A program made the position numbers and the translations under genes. Positions 1-10,542 of a DNA stretch of 64,000 nucleotides are shown one piece after another; position 1 is the stretch's first letter; the number at the start of each line of letters is the position of its first letter. Source of the DNA: Batrachochytrium dendrobatidis JAM81 (Eukaryota; Chytridiomycota; Chytridiomycetes; Rhizophydiales); contig NW_006281103.1 in assembly GCF_000203795.2 (NCBI RefSeq), forward strand, positions 877,658 through 941,657. Direction: 5' to 3'. The notes below the pieces were generated by a model. The model saw only the letters and a list, made by a program, of their open reading frames with translations, was not told where the DNA came from and made no database searches.

Positions 1-191
1 TTTGCACTGTTTTTAATGGCCATACAACTGATCATTAAAGTGATCGTGCTATAAACCTGACGATCCAACCAGTCTTGTTGAAAATGATACAACATCTCAT
101 TGCTTATCGATTAAATCAGATCGACTGTTTAACGTAGACTTTTATTTGAAAATTCAGTTTACTTGTTCGAGTCACAGGCATAATTTTGTCA
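1..191. other. Non-coding stretch, probably 3' flank of the glutamine synthetase-like gene
   Basis: No convincing coding sequence. It lies directly downstream of the stop codon of the glutamine synthetase-like gene on the minus strand and probably holds its 3' untranslated region and poly(A) site. Confidence 0.4.
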
Positions 192-1867
192 TTAGATTGT
201 TTCCATGTATCGCTTGATTTCCCAATCGGTAACAGCATTACTCCACAACCGCAGCTCGTGCAATCTTGTAGCAACAAAGTGATCCACAAACTCGTCACCC
301 AAGACTAGACGAGCCATGCTATTTTTTTCTTGCATGCATTGAACAGCATCCAACAATGTCCGTGGCAAAAGTTTAGCATCTTGGTTTGTCACATCGCCTT
401 TTGCAGGAGGAAAGGGTAAAGAGAGATTGTTACGGATACCGTGCATACCACATGCAAGAATGGCTGCAACTGCAAGATAGGGATTGACATCTGCTCCAGG
501 AACACGTACTTCAATACGAGTTGATTCAGGTGAATTGAGCGGTGGACCAATGATACGAATAGAAGTAGTACGATTTTCTTGGCCATACGAAACAGTGAGC
601 GGAGCCCAATAGTTTTCCACAAGTCGTTTATAGCTATTGAATCCGTAAAATAAATGTCACCAATATTTAATCGTATACTAGCAACACATCCTAGTCATCA
701 TACCTGTTTATGGTAGGAGCCATAATAGCCATGATAGAAGGCAGCCCAAGCAAAATACCAGCAATGAATTTTTGCATGGTAGGAGTCATTGTAGCATCCA
801 CATCACTAACAGCAGTATCGGAGTTTTTGGGCATAGCAAACAGTGATGCTCCAGTTTCAAGTGATGCCAGACTGATATGAATATGACCAGAACAACCAGG
901 CTGATCTTGGTGTGGCTTTGCCATGAAGCAACAAGTAACTTTATGGTTCAAACCGATCTGCTTGACTGCCATTTTGAATACATGTGCGCGATCAGCGAGC
1001 TCCAGCGCGTCTGTATACTTTAATGCAGCTTCATAAACACCAGGGCCTATAATGAAATAATACAATGATCAGGTCAATATTTGGCATGAATGCATTCATA
1101 TCAAGAATCATAGTGATCTCTTGCCTGTTTCAGTATGCAAGCATTCGATAGGGATTTCTAAGCTTGCGCAATGATCAAAAATGTCGTTAAAGAATTGTTG
1201 GTTGAGATGGGGTCGTTGAAGTGAGTATCCAAACATGCCAGTAGTAAGAGGCTTGAGACCAACACCTTTTTTCTGAGCCAGAGTATCAGGAGTTTCTTGA
1301 AAATTGAACCATTCATACTCCATGCCAGCAAGAGGACGCAACCCAGCAGCAGTGAATTCGCCTACAATCCGCTTCAACAGATTGCGAGGACACATGGCTA
1401 GAGGTTTTCCAGTGGTAGGATGATAGAAATCGACCAGGAACATGGGCTGATTGTTGTTCCAGGGTATACGACGCATGGAGGACGGGTCGATCTTGGCCAG
1501 GATATCTGAAAACCCCGAATCCGATGCAAGTAGCGGAGGAGGAGGTTTAACTAAAGCATCGTGTTGGTCCCATCCAAACAGCACTCCACAGAATCCTATC
1601 GGTTATAAGAGTATAAATAGATTCAGTTTTTCGTACACCACTCAGTGTGGGGTCATTGGAATGATGGTCGATAGGCTTACCAAACCCATCGTCCATCGAC
1701 TTTTCGATTTTTTCGAGCATCACCGTTTTCCCTCTGGGCAGTCCATCAATGTCGCAGCCAGTTAGCAGGACTCGTTTGTCAGATTTAAGCAGTCCTTTAG
1801 AGTATGCAGTGCTTAGAGCAACGCTAACCTCCTTGACCTTATTGTCAGTGTGGATCATATCTTTCAT
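192..1867 (-). CDS. Glutamine synthetase family protein (type I / GlnA-like), 4 exons
   Basis: Exons 1867-1681, 1595-1125, 1046-704 and 633-192 give 480 residues. The product belongs to the glutamine synthetase superfamily of the bacterial GlnA type, not the short eukaryotic type II enzyme. Conserved blocks are FGWD near residue 70, AGMEYEWF (the metal-binding Glu region), HTETGPGVYE (formed across the exon 2/3 junction), GHIHIS, NSYKRL (across the exon 3/4 junction) and the R-x-E-x-R block RIEVRVPGAD. These ligate metal, ATP and glutamate in the family. Fungal members of this type include true synthetases and gamma-glutamyl-amide/polyamine ligases, so the substrate cannot be read from the sequence. 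Intron 2 has a GC donor (1124-1123) after ACAG. It is probably cytosolic; no signal peptide is visible. Confidence 0.9.
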
Positions 1868-1963
1868 TTTATCTGAATATGCTTGCTTAAAGTGTTTAAA
1901 TAGGCAGGAATGACAAGAGTTTTATTCAGCAGGTGTCCGCATTCATGACAGCTTTAATGTAAT

Positions 1964-2804
1964 TCAAGCATGTTTTTTGGATCTTTTTGGACCAAGATAT
2001 TTACGACGTTGCTTGATCATATGCGAATACATGACATAGAATCCAGGTGGGTATAGCGCAGCCATCCCAACAAGAGTGTAGTAGAGCAGAGTGCTGTATT
2101 GACGTGCAGAATCCCATGATCGCATTAGTAGCCATAGCTCACTACCAGCACCTATCGGATACAATACATAAAAGAATGTATATCTTTGAATAGTAGAGGT
2201 TGGATCAGTCAATGACAGTAGTAATGGTAGTAGAATAAACAAGTAGCTACCTGGCCCAGACAAGAGCAGAGGGATTGATGGCAAGCAGACTAAGTGCGTA
2301 GTAAGAGTAACGCACAACTTCAGTGATCGACCATGCCAAAACCATTGTGGTGAATGCAATATGCTGTCTGACTCTCGAGTCGTTGAAGAAATAGCACAAA
2401 CCTACTAGAAACAAGCGAGAGGATATCTGCAAGGCAGTCGTGATGACTGGAGATTTGACAGCACCAACAAGTGCATGAAGAACCTTGACGTGAGCAAGTG
2501 TTAGTAATTTGGATTGAATAATAGAGTAACGATCGACATACTTCCAGGAGAGCACACAACTGGACTAATTCAAGTGTGTAGGACACAACAGAATACGAAA
2601 GCGAATAGTCACCGTTGGATGTGATCAGACAGTGTAGAACCAGAGTCAAGATATAAGCCCAACCCACAAAAGATGCGACATTGTATACAATCAACCATAG
2701 CAGAACCAGAGGATGTTCTATTCATTGCAGGCTTGATTAGTAACGATCTGCTTGAACAAGAGCATGTCCAACTCACCCGATCGCTGCTTTGTGGATGTTT
2801 TCAT
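1964..2804 (-). CDS. PHS1: Very-long-chain (3R)-3-hydroxyacyl-CoA dehydratase (Phs1/HACD family), 4 exons
   Basis: Exons 2804-2777, 2717-2542, 2483-2251 and 2183-1964 give 218 residues. Phs1 is the ER membrane dehydratase of the fatty-acid elongase cycle; it removes water from 3-hydroxyacyl-CoA and supplies very-long-chain acyl chains for sphingolipids. The protein is almost entirely hydrophobic, with about six membrane segments. Family blocks are ALLEVLHALVGAVKSP, EVVRYSYYAL (holding the catalytic Tyr region) and the Tyr/Glu-containing YPIGAGSELWL. The C-terminus ends in a Lys-rich tail (KRSKKHA) that resembles an ER-retrieval signal. The first exon encodes only nine residues; its ATG and the frame across the short first intron fit. 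It shares a 142-bp divergent upstream region with the next gene. Confidence 0.92.
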
Positions 2805-2946
2805 CTGAGCGGATAGGTGGAGCGCAGACCCTATTTTTGAATGGAATAAACTAATTTGCCGATTGATCGGTAAATTAGTCTGTAATGGGGACTGGACTCT
2901 ATTATTGCTCCATTTCAAACTTTCGACCCAAACTGCAACTCGACAA

Positions 2947-4102
2947 ATGTCATACCAAGACTCATGGTACTCTCTCCTCATTCAAGGGTGGATGCCTTAT
3001 GTTGCTGTGGGTATATCGCTTGCCTTTATAATCGTACAGCTCCAGTTTACTCCCACTGCAACTACCACTGATCCACTTCCCGGTGCTTTTGCTGGATCTA
3101 GCAAGAAAAAGAAAAGGAAAGGCAAGCCAGTCAACACTCTTTCAAAGAATAGAACCAACAGTCCTACTAAAACACCAGATCATTCTACCACAGTTTTATC
3201 TTCTGTTGCTGATTCCAACGCGCTACAATCTTCATCTCAGGAAGCCCTTCCAGCTACCCAAAAGTCTGCATCTCCAAAGCGAAAGATCCTTGAAAAGGGA
3301 ACAAAGATTTGTTTGGATTTTAAGCTTCGGTCTGAGCAAAACGATGCCACTGCTAAACAAGAGTCCCATGCACAAGAAAATACTTCTTGGGTGGTTCAAT
3401 CAAACCAGTTTGGAAAAAAACGAAAGCAAGCTATTCCTCAGTCTGCATCCTTGTTGACTCAAGAATGGCCAACCCCTGCCGCCACTTGCCCTTCGTCTTC
3501 ATCCAACACCAAGTCGAAACAACGCAAAAATACACCTATTTCCAATCCATCTCTCAACCTTTCGAGCTCTACCGTTGGATCTGATTCAGTCGATTTTTCA
3601 AAAGATCCCATCGATGGGTCTATGCGAACTGATGCGGATGATGATGTGGAAGTTCGTGCTCGTGTTCTAAAAGTTTTACCACCCGAAGAAATCAGTATTG
3701 AATCGCCTATGCCTGCTGAAGATGGCTGGCAGGTCATTGATGTCAAAAAGAAATGCAAGTTTTTTTGTTTAAATCTATATCTATCTTTTGCTTTAAACTG
3801 ATATCCTTGAATGGCTTGTTTTAGTGCAACCAAGAACACTCACAATTGTTGGCTCATCCAAGCCTAAACCTACATCATCAACTATAGGATCATCTACGTT
3901 AGGAACTCCTGTGTTGACCAAGACACAGCGCAAAAATATGCGCAAAAATGATTTAGCAAAAGCCGCCAAGGACGAGTCAGATCGACTGCAGCGTGAGAGA
4001 TTAAACCAGCATCGTCGCGCACAAGAAACTGAGCAACTAAATGCATTGGCTGCTAAAAGCCGTGATGCTGCTCGACAGAGAGCAATGGATCGCAACTATT
4101 GA
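2947..4102 (+). CDS. Unknown single-pass membrane protein with long basic/Ser-rich tail, 2 exons
   Basis: Exons 2947-3754 and 3825-4102 give 361 residues. I do not recognise the family with certainty. One membrane segment lies near residues 15-36 (GWMPYVAVGISLAFIIVQ), followed by a polybasic patch KKKKRKGK and a long Ser/Pro/Lys-rich, probably disordered region. A conserved-looking element EDGWQVIDVKKK follows at the exon junction. The C-terminal helix (TKTQRKNMRKNDLAKAAKDESDRLQRERLNQHRR) is highly charged and may be coiled. The topology suggests an ER or nuclear-envelope protein with a large cytosolic, possibly RNA- or ribosome-binding tail. The intron starts with GC (AAT, then GCAAGT at 3755); no GT donor keeps the frame open. 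Translation starts at the first ATG; the upstream in-frame extension has only a TTG. Confidence 0.75.
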
Positions 4103-4194
4103 AATAAATCGTTTTTTCATTGAAATCATTTAATACATTAGTTGAATATCAGCAAGACTGGTTGGTTTCAATCATGCTGAATCCAATCAAAAGC

Positions 4195-6497
4195 TTATTT
4201 ATTCTTGGCATTCATTCGATCTTTAGCAGCTTGCATGTCTACCCGAATGTTTTTGTCATATGCCTTGTAAAGCAGTCGTGCCATGCCCAACACTACAATG
4301 ATAAACCCAATGATATAGAGTAAAGAATGTTCTGGCTGAAACAACTCTGTATGCAGCAACAGGTACTCGGATGTAAGTACTCGGGGCGTGTCAACTATCG
4401 AGTCTTGGGTTGGCTCTGCTTTTGTTTTAGAAGCTTCAAATGTAGACGCACCAGGACTCAATTCCTGCTTAACACCATCTAAAAAGTCGGATTTCTTGTC
4501 CATCTTTCCAACAACAGAACCAACATGGCCATTTGCAGATTTCTCGACTTCTAATTTTTCAGAAAGTTGGGTTTGAAATCGCTCCACAGCCATCAAGCTT
4601 TCAGAAAGACGATGAAATACATTCATAAACGCAATCAACTCATAACGGGAGAGTCTGTAGTCATTCACGTCATTCCCATACGAAAACAAGACTTTCAAGG
4701 CAGTTCCTAATCCAGTGATCTGCAGCTTGCCCCATAAACGACATTTTTCACATCCAATGCAGTCCATAATGAGTGAAATGTTGCGAAAGCGCAACTTGAA
4801 TTCATCTTTTAAATCCTAATAGTTGCGATAAAGAGTGTTGTTTGTATAGATTAACGATATTTGGAGAACTAAAAGCCAATCTGTCAACTTACTAAATACG
4901 AAGCTTCCGCAAACATGGTACTCTCATCAAATGTTGAGGGACATGTCGACACAATCTTGGCAACTTGATCCACATGTGCCTGGACAGTCAATACAGTCAG
5001 CAGTGAATAACAAAAATACACACAACCAGCATTGCATTATAGCTGCATACCTTTACAAGACGCTCGTCCTGGGTGCCATCACAGAAAGGGTGATTGGCTA
5101 GATACGGAGCAAGTTTGGAGGCAGATCGAACAACAATTGCCCATAAAAAATAAAGGTTTTCCAGTCGGCTAGGAAATTTGGCAATTCTGTCAACATAACA
5201 GTCTAAATTATGAACCTAAATTACAAGGATTGGCAGAATTTAATCAAAGTTATTTCTCCAATAATGGCTGCCAACAATATCAGCACTGCATGAGCCTACC
5301 CATTCACCAGTGATTTGATTGAACCATTGATCACAGATATGCATGGAAATGGACGAATGAAGACCTATGGATCAAAAATGACTAGATTAGCTTAAAATCC
5401 AACAAAATTTGTACGGTTATCAAGTCAGAGCACATGAACTCATCATGCAATGCGCACCAGAGATTAGCTTGTAGAATACGCGCTTTTCGGTACACACATC
5501 ATCAATATTTCGTTCCAACGGATTGATATTGCCAGTGTTTAAATGGGATCCAGCAGTCTGGAAGCAATTCTCTTTGTAAATAGCACCCCAAACACGTTCG
5601 CTAGATTCTCCTGAATATCCAGTAAACCGCTCAGGATTCTTGACCAAATCAACATAATTTCCAACTGCTCAAAAAAGAATTCAATACCATGACATTAAAA
5701 CGATTACCAGGTTCAAAAAGATCAAGACAAATACCTTCAGTTAATTCATCATCCAGCTGACAAAAATCTTTTTCGTTGAATTCACATTGCTTGACAAGCT
5801 TCAATCCTTTTGATTTGCTAGCCTCCCAATTGATGGATGAGAGAGCCTCTGTGCGCCATTTTTCTGGAATTTCATGCTAGAAAAAACAAATCGACACAAA
5901 ACGGACCGCATTTAGTCAAAACAAGTAGATGAGATTGTGTAGGTCAAAGCAGTACCAACCTCGTCAGCTTCAGTGACTGAGCAATGTTCACCAAAGCATA
6001 AAAAGTTTTCGTTCCAAAAAGGACACTGTTTTTGTAGATTGACTTTGAAATATCGAAAAACAGTGGTTTTGACAAGTTCATCAAGAACAGGAAACAGGCG
6101 AGCATTGACTCCCTGAGCCGTCTCGAATTTACAGCAAGTATCTTTAACAGTCCCCGATGGCTTTTAATGGGTTGCATTATAACATTGAATGCATAATGTG
6201 CGATTGTTATCGAGGGTGGAATGACAGTTGAAATGGAAAATTGGGATAGCGGAACGCCAGTCAAATATTAGAATGAATTCGTTCATACTCGTTATAAACA
6301 CATCATGATTCACCACGATAGAACAACTGAGATAGTACCAAAGAACAGTGTTTTAAAGACAGGATGGACTTGAGCGGGGTCAGCGATGAAGTTTTTTTGA
6401 AAGGAGAATCTCCAGAAAGTCCTTTGCCAGCAGATCCAAAAGCAAGAGCAGTAGCGATCAGCATGGATAGCAAAATCATGGAATGATATAAATGCAT
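4195..6497 (-). CDS. ERO1: ER oxidoreductin 1 (Ero1), FAD thiol oxidase, 8 exons
   Basis: Exons 6497-6339, 6160-5960, 5876-5735, 5664-5458, 5364-5300, 5215-5051, 4979-4893 and 4815-4195 give 548 residues. Ero1 oxidises protein disulfide isomerase and passes electrons through FAD to oxygen, driving disulfide formation in the ER. Diagnostic blocks are GTVKDTCC at the N-terminus, FRYFKVNL followed by CPFW, the FAD-binding NPERFTGY, ISGLHSSISMHIC across exons 4/5, and the active-site CIGCEKC with CRLWGKLQ downstream. A signal peptide is seen at residues 1-22. The C-terminus holds a hydrophobic segment (LLYIIGFIIVVLGMARLLY) and a basic tail, so the protein may be membrane-anchored, unlike animal Ero1. 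The last exon also carries a Ser/Lys-rich insert. The exon 1 donor (TTG, then GTACTA) is the weakest splice call. Confidence 0.93.
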
Positions 6498-6624
6498 GTC
6501 TGGCAATGCTGGGCAAGAACCAAGTCGGTCTTGTTGGCAATTGACACGACATAAGCCATTATTTTGATGGCCAGACTCTATATCTATAGCTTGTCTGAAA
6601 TGGAATTCATTTTATTGATTTGTC

Positions 6625-7689
6625 ATGACCGAATTCATTGCACCTTCTGCCAAACTACTCAAGTGTACAGAGCGATCGTTTGTTCATCAGGTTGCTGGAC
6701 ATGTAGACTCTTTTGAGCCTTGCACTGTTTCTACTACCACAACCAGTCCTTGCTTGGTTAAATCCACCACTCTATCTGAAATTGCTTTCTACCGTCATGC
6801 TCTTTCAAACTACTCCAACATGTATCGTCTTTTCATGCCTCAATACTTTGGTCATTGTTCTGATCCTTCCATGTCTGACCTCCCAGACTCCATTCCAACC
6901 ATTGTTGAGCATCCTTTGACCCCGATACTACAACACTCTCCGCCTAGATATGCGAAGCTTTTTTTATCTGACTTGACTGCAGGATACTCTTTTCCTTGCA
7001 TTTCTGACATTAAAGTGGGAGTAAGATTGTATGGAGATGGTGTATCGCCAGAAAAGCGAGACCTTATGATTCTGCAGTCACAAATCACTACTTCTGGATC
7101 TATTGGCTTGAGGATTTGTGGCATGAAGGTGTTTCAACCCAAGACCCAAACCTACGATGTCTATGACCGATCTTTTGGTAGATCCATATTATTTGAATCC
7201 AAGAAAACCTCGCTTGAAGATAACCAAACGGCCTCGTTTAAACTGGTTCGTGCTGGATTAGAGGCATTTTTTACTTTGGCAGTTCCTGGTCAACGTGGAT
7301 GCACCTCACACCCTGATTCACTCACTCCTACGATGTTGAGTTTGAATACTCCCGAGGGTCTAAAGGTCCAGACCATCATGACTTGTACGCGAGATTTACT
7401 TGTGCAGCTGCGATCTGTTTTAAAATCAATACCATTGCGTATTTATGGTGCATCTGTTTTGTTGGTATACGAAGGCGATCCATCTGCGTGGAACAGAGCC
7501 ATCAGTCAAGACTCTGATTGTCCTGTTAATTCGTTGAGCAATTTACATCCAGTTCAGGTTCATTTGTTGGATTTTTCGCACTCGTCATTTGTGGATGATG
7601 GTCAAGGTCCTGATACTGAAGTGCTATTTGCACTAGATAATCTTATTTGTATCATCAACAGTATGCTTCAAGATCTAACATTCACCTGA
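6625..7689 (+). CDS. Inositol polyphosphate multikinase (IPMK/Arg82 family)
   Basis: One exon, 354 residues. IPMK enzymes phosphorylate InsP3 and InsP4 and feed inositol pyrophosphate signalling; in yeast Arg82 also acts in transcription. The family PxxxDxKxG inositol-binding signature is present as PCISDIKVG near residue 131. Further matches are LSDLTAGY just upstream, TSGSIGLRICGMKVF, the SLL-type catalytic block (GASVLLVYEGD near residue 277) and the metal-binding DFSHSSF (near residue 315). Length is normal for a fungal member. It is transcribed away from Ero1 with only 127 bp between the two ATGs, so the two genes probably share a promoter region. Confidence 0.9.
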   Translation: MTEFIAPSAKLLKCTERSFVHQVAGHVDSFEPCTVSTTTTSPCLVKSTTLSEIAFYRHALSNYSNMYRLFMPQYFGHCSDPSMSDLPDSIPTIVEHPLTPILQHSPPRYAKLFLSDLTAGYSFPCISDIKVGVRLYGDGVSPEKRDLMILQSQITTSGSIGLRICGMKVFQPKTQTYDVYDRSFGRSILFESKKTSLEDNQTASFKLVRAGLEAFFTLAVPGQRGCTSHPDSLTPTMLSLNTPEGLKVQTIMTCTRDLLVQLRSVLKSIPLRIYGASVLLVYEGDPSAWNRAISQDSDCPVNSLSNLHPVQVHLLDFSHSSFVDDGQGPDTEVLFALDNLICIINSMLQDLTFT

Positions 7690-7798
7690 ACCGTATGGAT
7701 TTTGAATATATTTTTAAAAACCATATGTATTAGTATGCTTGGAAAGCCTGGAAACCAGTGAATTTGTTTTTATAACTACAAACACATCGCCTTCATAT

Positions 7799-8754
7799 TC
7801 ACGTCTTTTGGCAGCATCCAAACTCGCTAACAAACACCTCTTTGGTTTCAAGAGGCAAACCAGCAGTACTCTTGCAAAACTCTGCAATGCGTTGATGAAT
7901 GGCTTGGGAACGAAGAGAAGGCTCGCCTTTGGTGACTACAACAATGCTTGCCTTGCGTAGCACACAGACAGATGTCTGATATCTGAATATATCGTAATGG
8001 GTAGCAACGAGTCCACGATCTAAAAAACAAAAGTTGAATTGGACCATTATAAATATAAAGCCAGTAGAGTGTAAATGCATTTATGCTTTACCGAAACAAG
8101 CATCCTGAAACTCTTCAACGTTTGGACGACCAGCATCAACTAGTACAGTGATACCACCAGACAGCATGGCATCATCAACGATACGAGCAATGCTAGACAG
8201 GGCATTGCGCATATAGATGACATCGGCACCAACAACCAGATGAAACTTGGCAACGAGGGAAGAATCTAAAGGCTCATGCCAATTCAAGTGATCAAATCTA
8301 AGCCTGGAATCATTAAACCCATTGAGTTCTAGCACACATAGCAAGTTAGAGCATAACAATAACAACGATAGTGGCAATGCAAATGGATACCAGCATTCAT
8401 TCGTCCAATAGCCACAGATTCGGGTGCAAAGTCCGTAGCAACCACCAACGCAGCACCAGATATAGCTAGAGCAATGCTAGATACTCCCATGCCAGTGCCA
8501 ATGTCCAAAACAGTTGCGTCAACCACTTCTTCCTGAAAGACAGAGCAAGCCAATTGAGCCAGTAGCAGCGATACTCCCCACACATGAGCCCATAAATCAG
8601 ACTTGGCTAGTGGCATGTCAATGGGAATGCGTTTGGGTTCTTTGACTCTCCACAAGGGAATAGATAGATTAGGACTGATTGAATAAGAATCCTTACACAG
8701 TAAATGTAGCGGAAGCAGTTGGTTGTTATCAGCAAGTGCAATGGTAGTGGCCAT
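7799..8754 (-). CDS. METTL21/EFM-type SAM-dependent methyltransferase, 3 exons
   Basis: Exons 8754-8391, 8328-8092 and 8019-7799 give 273 residues. It is a seven-beta-strand class I methyltransferase. SAM motif I is VLDIGTGMGVSSIALAISGA (near residue 92), followed by the acidic strand-2 end VATDF, and HLVVGADVIYM forms the motif after strand 4. The block WAHVWGVSLLLAQ ahead of motif I is typical of METTL21-type protein-lysine methyltransferases and yeast Nnt1/Efm proteins, which modify elongation factors or chaperones. The exact substrate cannot be assigned. It converges on the IPMK gene with 109 bp between the stop codons. Confidence 0.8.
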
Positions 8755-9548
8755 TTGATCTGAAGTACTTGATATTTAGAGTTTAGTGTATCTTGTTGAA
8801 TTGAGCAAGCTCACGGCTATCGACAATCAGAATGAGAATCAAGACGAGTATTTATACTTTAACATCACGATTTCATCGTGTTGAATACATTCTGATAGCA
8901 TCAAGCAGGCTGTCGTTGCAGCATTTTGAAAACAAGAATTATCCGTAAACCTACACGATTGCTTCAAATTAGCTTGCAAAGTATAAGTAGAATGTTAAAA
9001 ATCATACCAAAACAAAACGAGCGACATTGTGGTAGAAAAGACACGATGGATGGATGTTTATACTACTCAAGCAGCTACACTAAAAAAGTATACACATTGC
9101 AAGCCATGGATTAGGATAACGGCAATAGTGCACTCACCAACAACATTAAGATCGTGCAGTGGCTTATCTCACACTATCTATCAGGCAACTCCCGTTACAC
9201 CCGACAAAACTAAAAATGATTGTGGTCTAGACACTGTTGAATGTATATTGCATAAACTGGGTGTAGATTGTGGATGCATTCAAATTGTAGTACCTTGAAT
9301 ATCAAAGATTCGCTGCCTTTCTACTACAGATTTAGTCAATAGTCCCAATCCGTTACCTACAACATCCATTATCATCAAACCACAATTTGCATGCGATCGT
9401 CTGGAGAAAGACCAATCAACTAGTAAACTCGGCACAACTCGAGTAAATTTAGTGTGAATTGGCTGTTGATGTATTTTGGCGTCTTGATCCAGTTCTCTAT
9501 TTACGTCAAGACAACTGTCGATTCAAACCAGTTTAAATCAACCCAGTT
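8755..9548. other. Intergenic region, no gene seen
   Basis: About 800 AT-rich bases between the divergent methyltransferase and DM9 genes. Two short open frames (8926-9114 and 9029-9298) show no recognisable motif, signal peptide or splice context. It probably contains both promoters. Confidence 0.4.
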
Positions 9549-10360
9549 ATGGCTACTGCTTCATCTTTTCAACGACAGACTGGATATGGTGCTAATGCTC
9601 CTCAACCACCCGTGGTTGATATTGGATGGGAACCTAGTAAGAATGGATCTGTTCCTGAACATGCTGTTCTTGGTGGTCAAGAAAAGGATGGCAAGTGACT
9701 GGTTGTCATTCTATGACTTGTATATTGTTCATTATTACGATCATGTGTCTGACTAGTGCTATGCATTAGGACGGAAACTGTTTATTTCTCGAGTGTTTTA
9801 TAATGGAGGAGAGCATCCAGGGAAAATGGGCCAGCATCTAGGAGGCTGCAGGTGAGTACGACTAGATGGCCATGTTTAATCTTGCATGAATCATTAGCTC
9901 GTTGTTACGCCTCATTCGTTCACAGCTTGAATCTTGGTGGTTGTCATTGGAAAACTAAATGGTTCCATTCATGTATTAGCATCGGATACGCTGGCAAGGA
10001 AGTTACATTGTCTAATTGTGAAGTCCTCGTTGCTGACGATCAGCATCTTGAATGGGTGGCAGTGCGCAATGCCAACACCCAATTCAGTGATGCATATGGT
10101 AATGCAATACTAGGGTTATAGATTCAATCTCTACATCAATGGCCTGATTTTAACCCTTGATTTATCTAAACTAATTCTCAGCTCCAATCATTGGTGGTCG
10201 TGAGCCTGATGGCAAGGAACTTTATATCGGCAGATTCCGTCGTGATGGACTCTGGGTTCCTGGAAAAGTTGGCGATCATCTTGGCGGTATTTCGTATTCG
10301 TTTGGTGGATCCGAGTATCATGCCAAGGACTTTGAAATTCTGTGCTACCACCAGTGGTAA
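9549..10360 (+). CDS. DM9-repeat (DUF3421) lectin-like protein, 4 exons
   Basis: Exons 9549-9690, 9770-9851, 9980-10098 and 10182-10360 give 173 residues. Two DM9 units are visible. Unit one runs AVLGGQEKDG, LFISRVFYNGGEHPGKM, GYAGKEV then CEVLV-WV. Unit two is closer to consensus: IIGGREPDGKELYIGRF, VPGKVGDHLGG, SYSFGGSEYHAKDFEIL. In animals DM9 proteins such as oyster CGL1 bind mannose and act in defence; related domains occur in insects. No signal peptide is seen, so the protein is cytosolic or unconventionally exported. Intron 1 uses a GC donor (GAT G, then GCAAGT at 9691); the GT alternative two bases later breaks the DM9 frame. A role in glycan recognition is inferred only from the family. 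Confidence 0.85.
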
Positions 10361-10542
10361 TCCACATTGTCAAGGATCGACTAACGATAGCAAAAATACA
10401 TTCATATATTCATAAACTTTTGAGTTTCAGCTTGGGGTTGAAGCAATGTGAATAGACATTGATATACAGCATCTGGTGTAATCGAGGTTATTTATTCATT
10501 TTACAAGCTTAAAATCTAGTCAAGAGCCATCAGATCCGTTCT

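Noticed and set aside
8926..9298. Two short open frames between the methyltransferase and DM9 genes
   Set aside because: No motif, signal peptide or splice context; typical chance frames in a promoter region.
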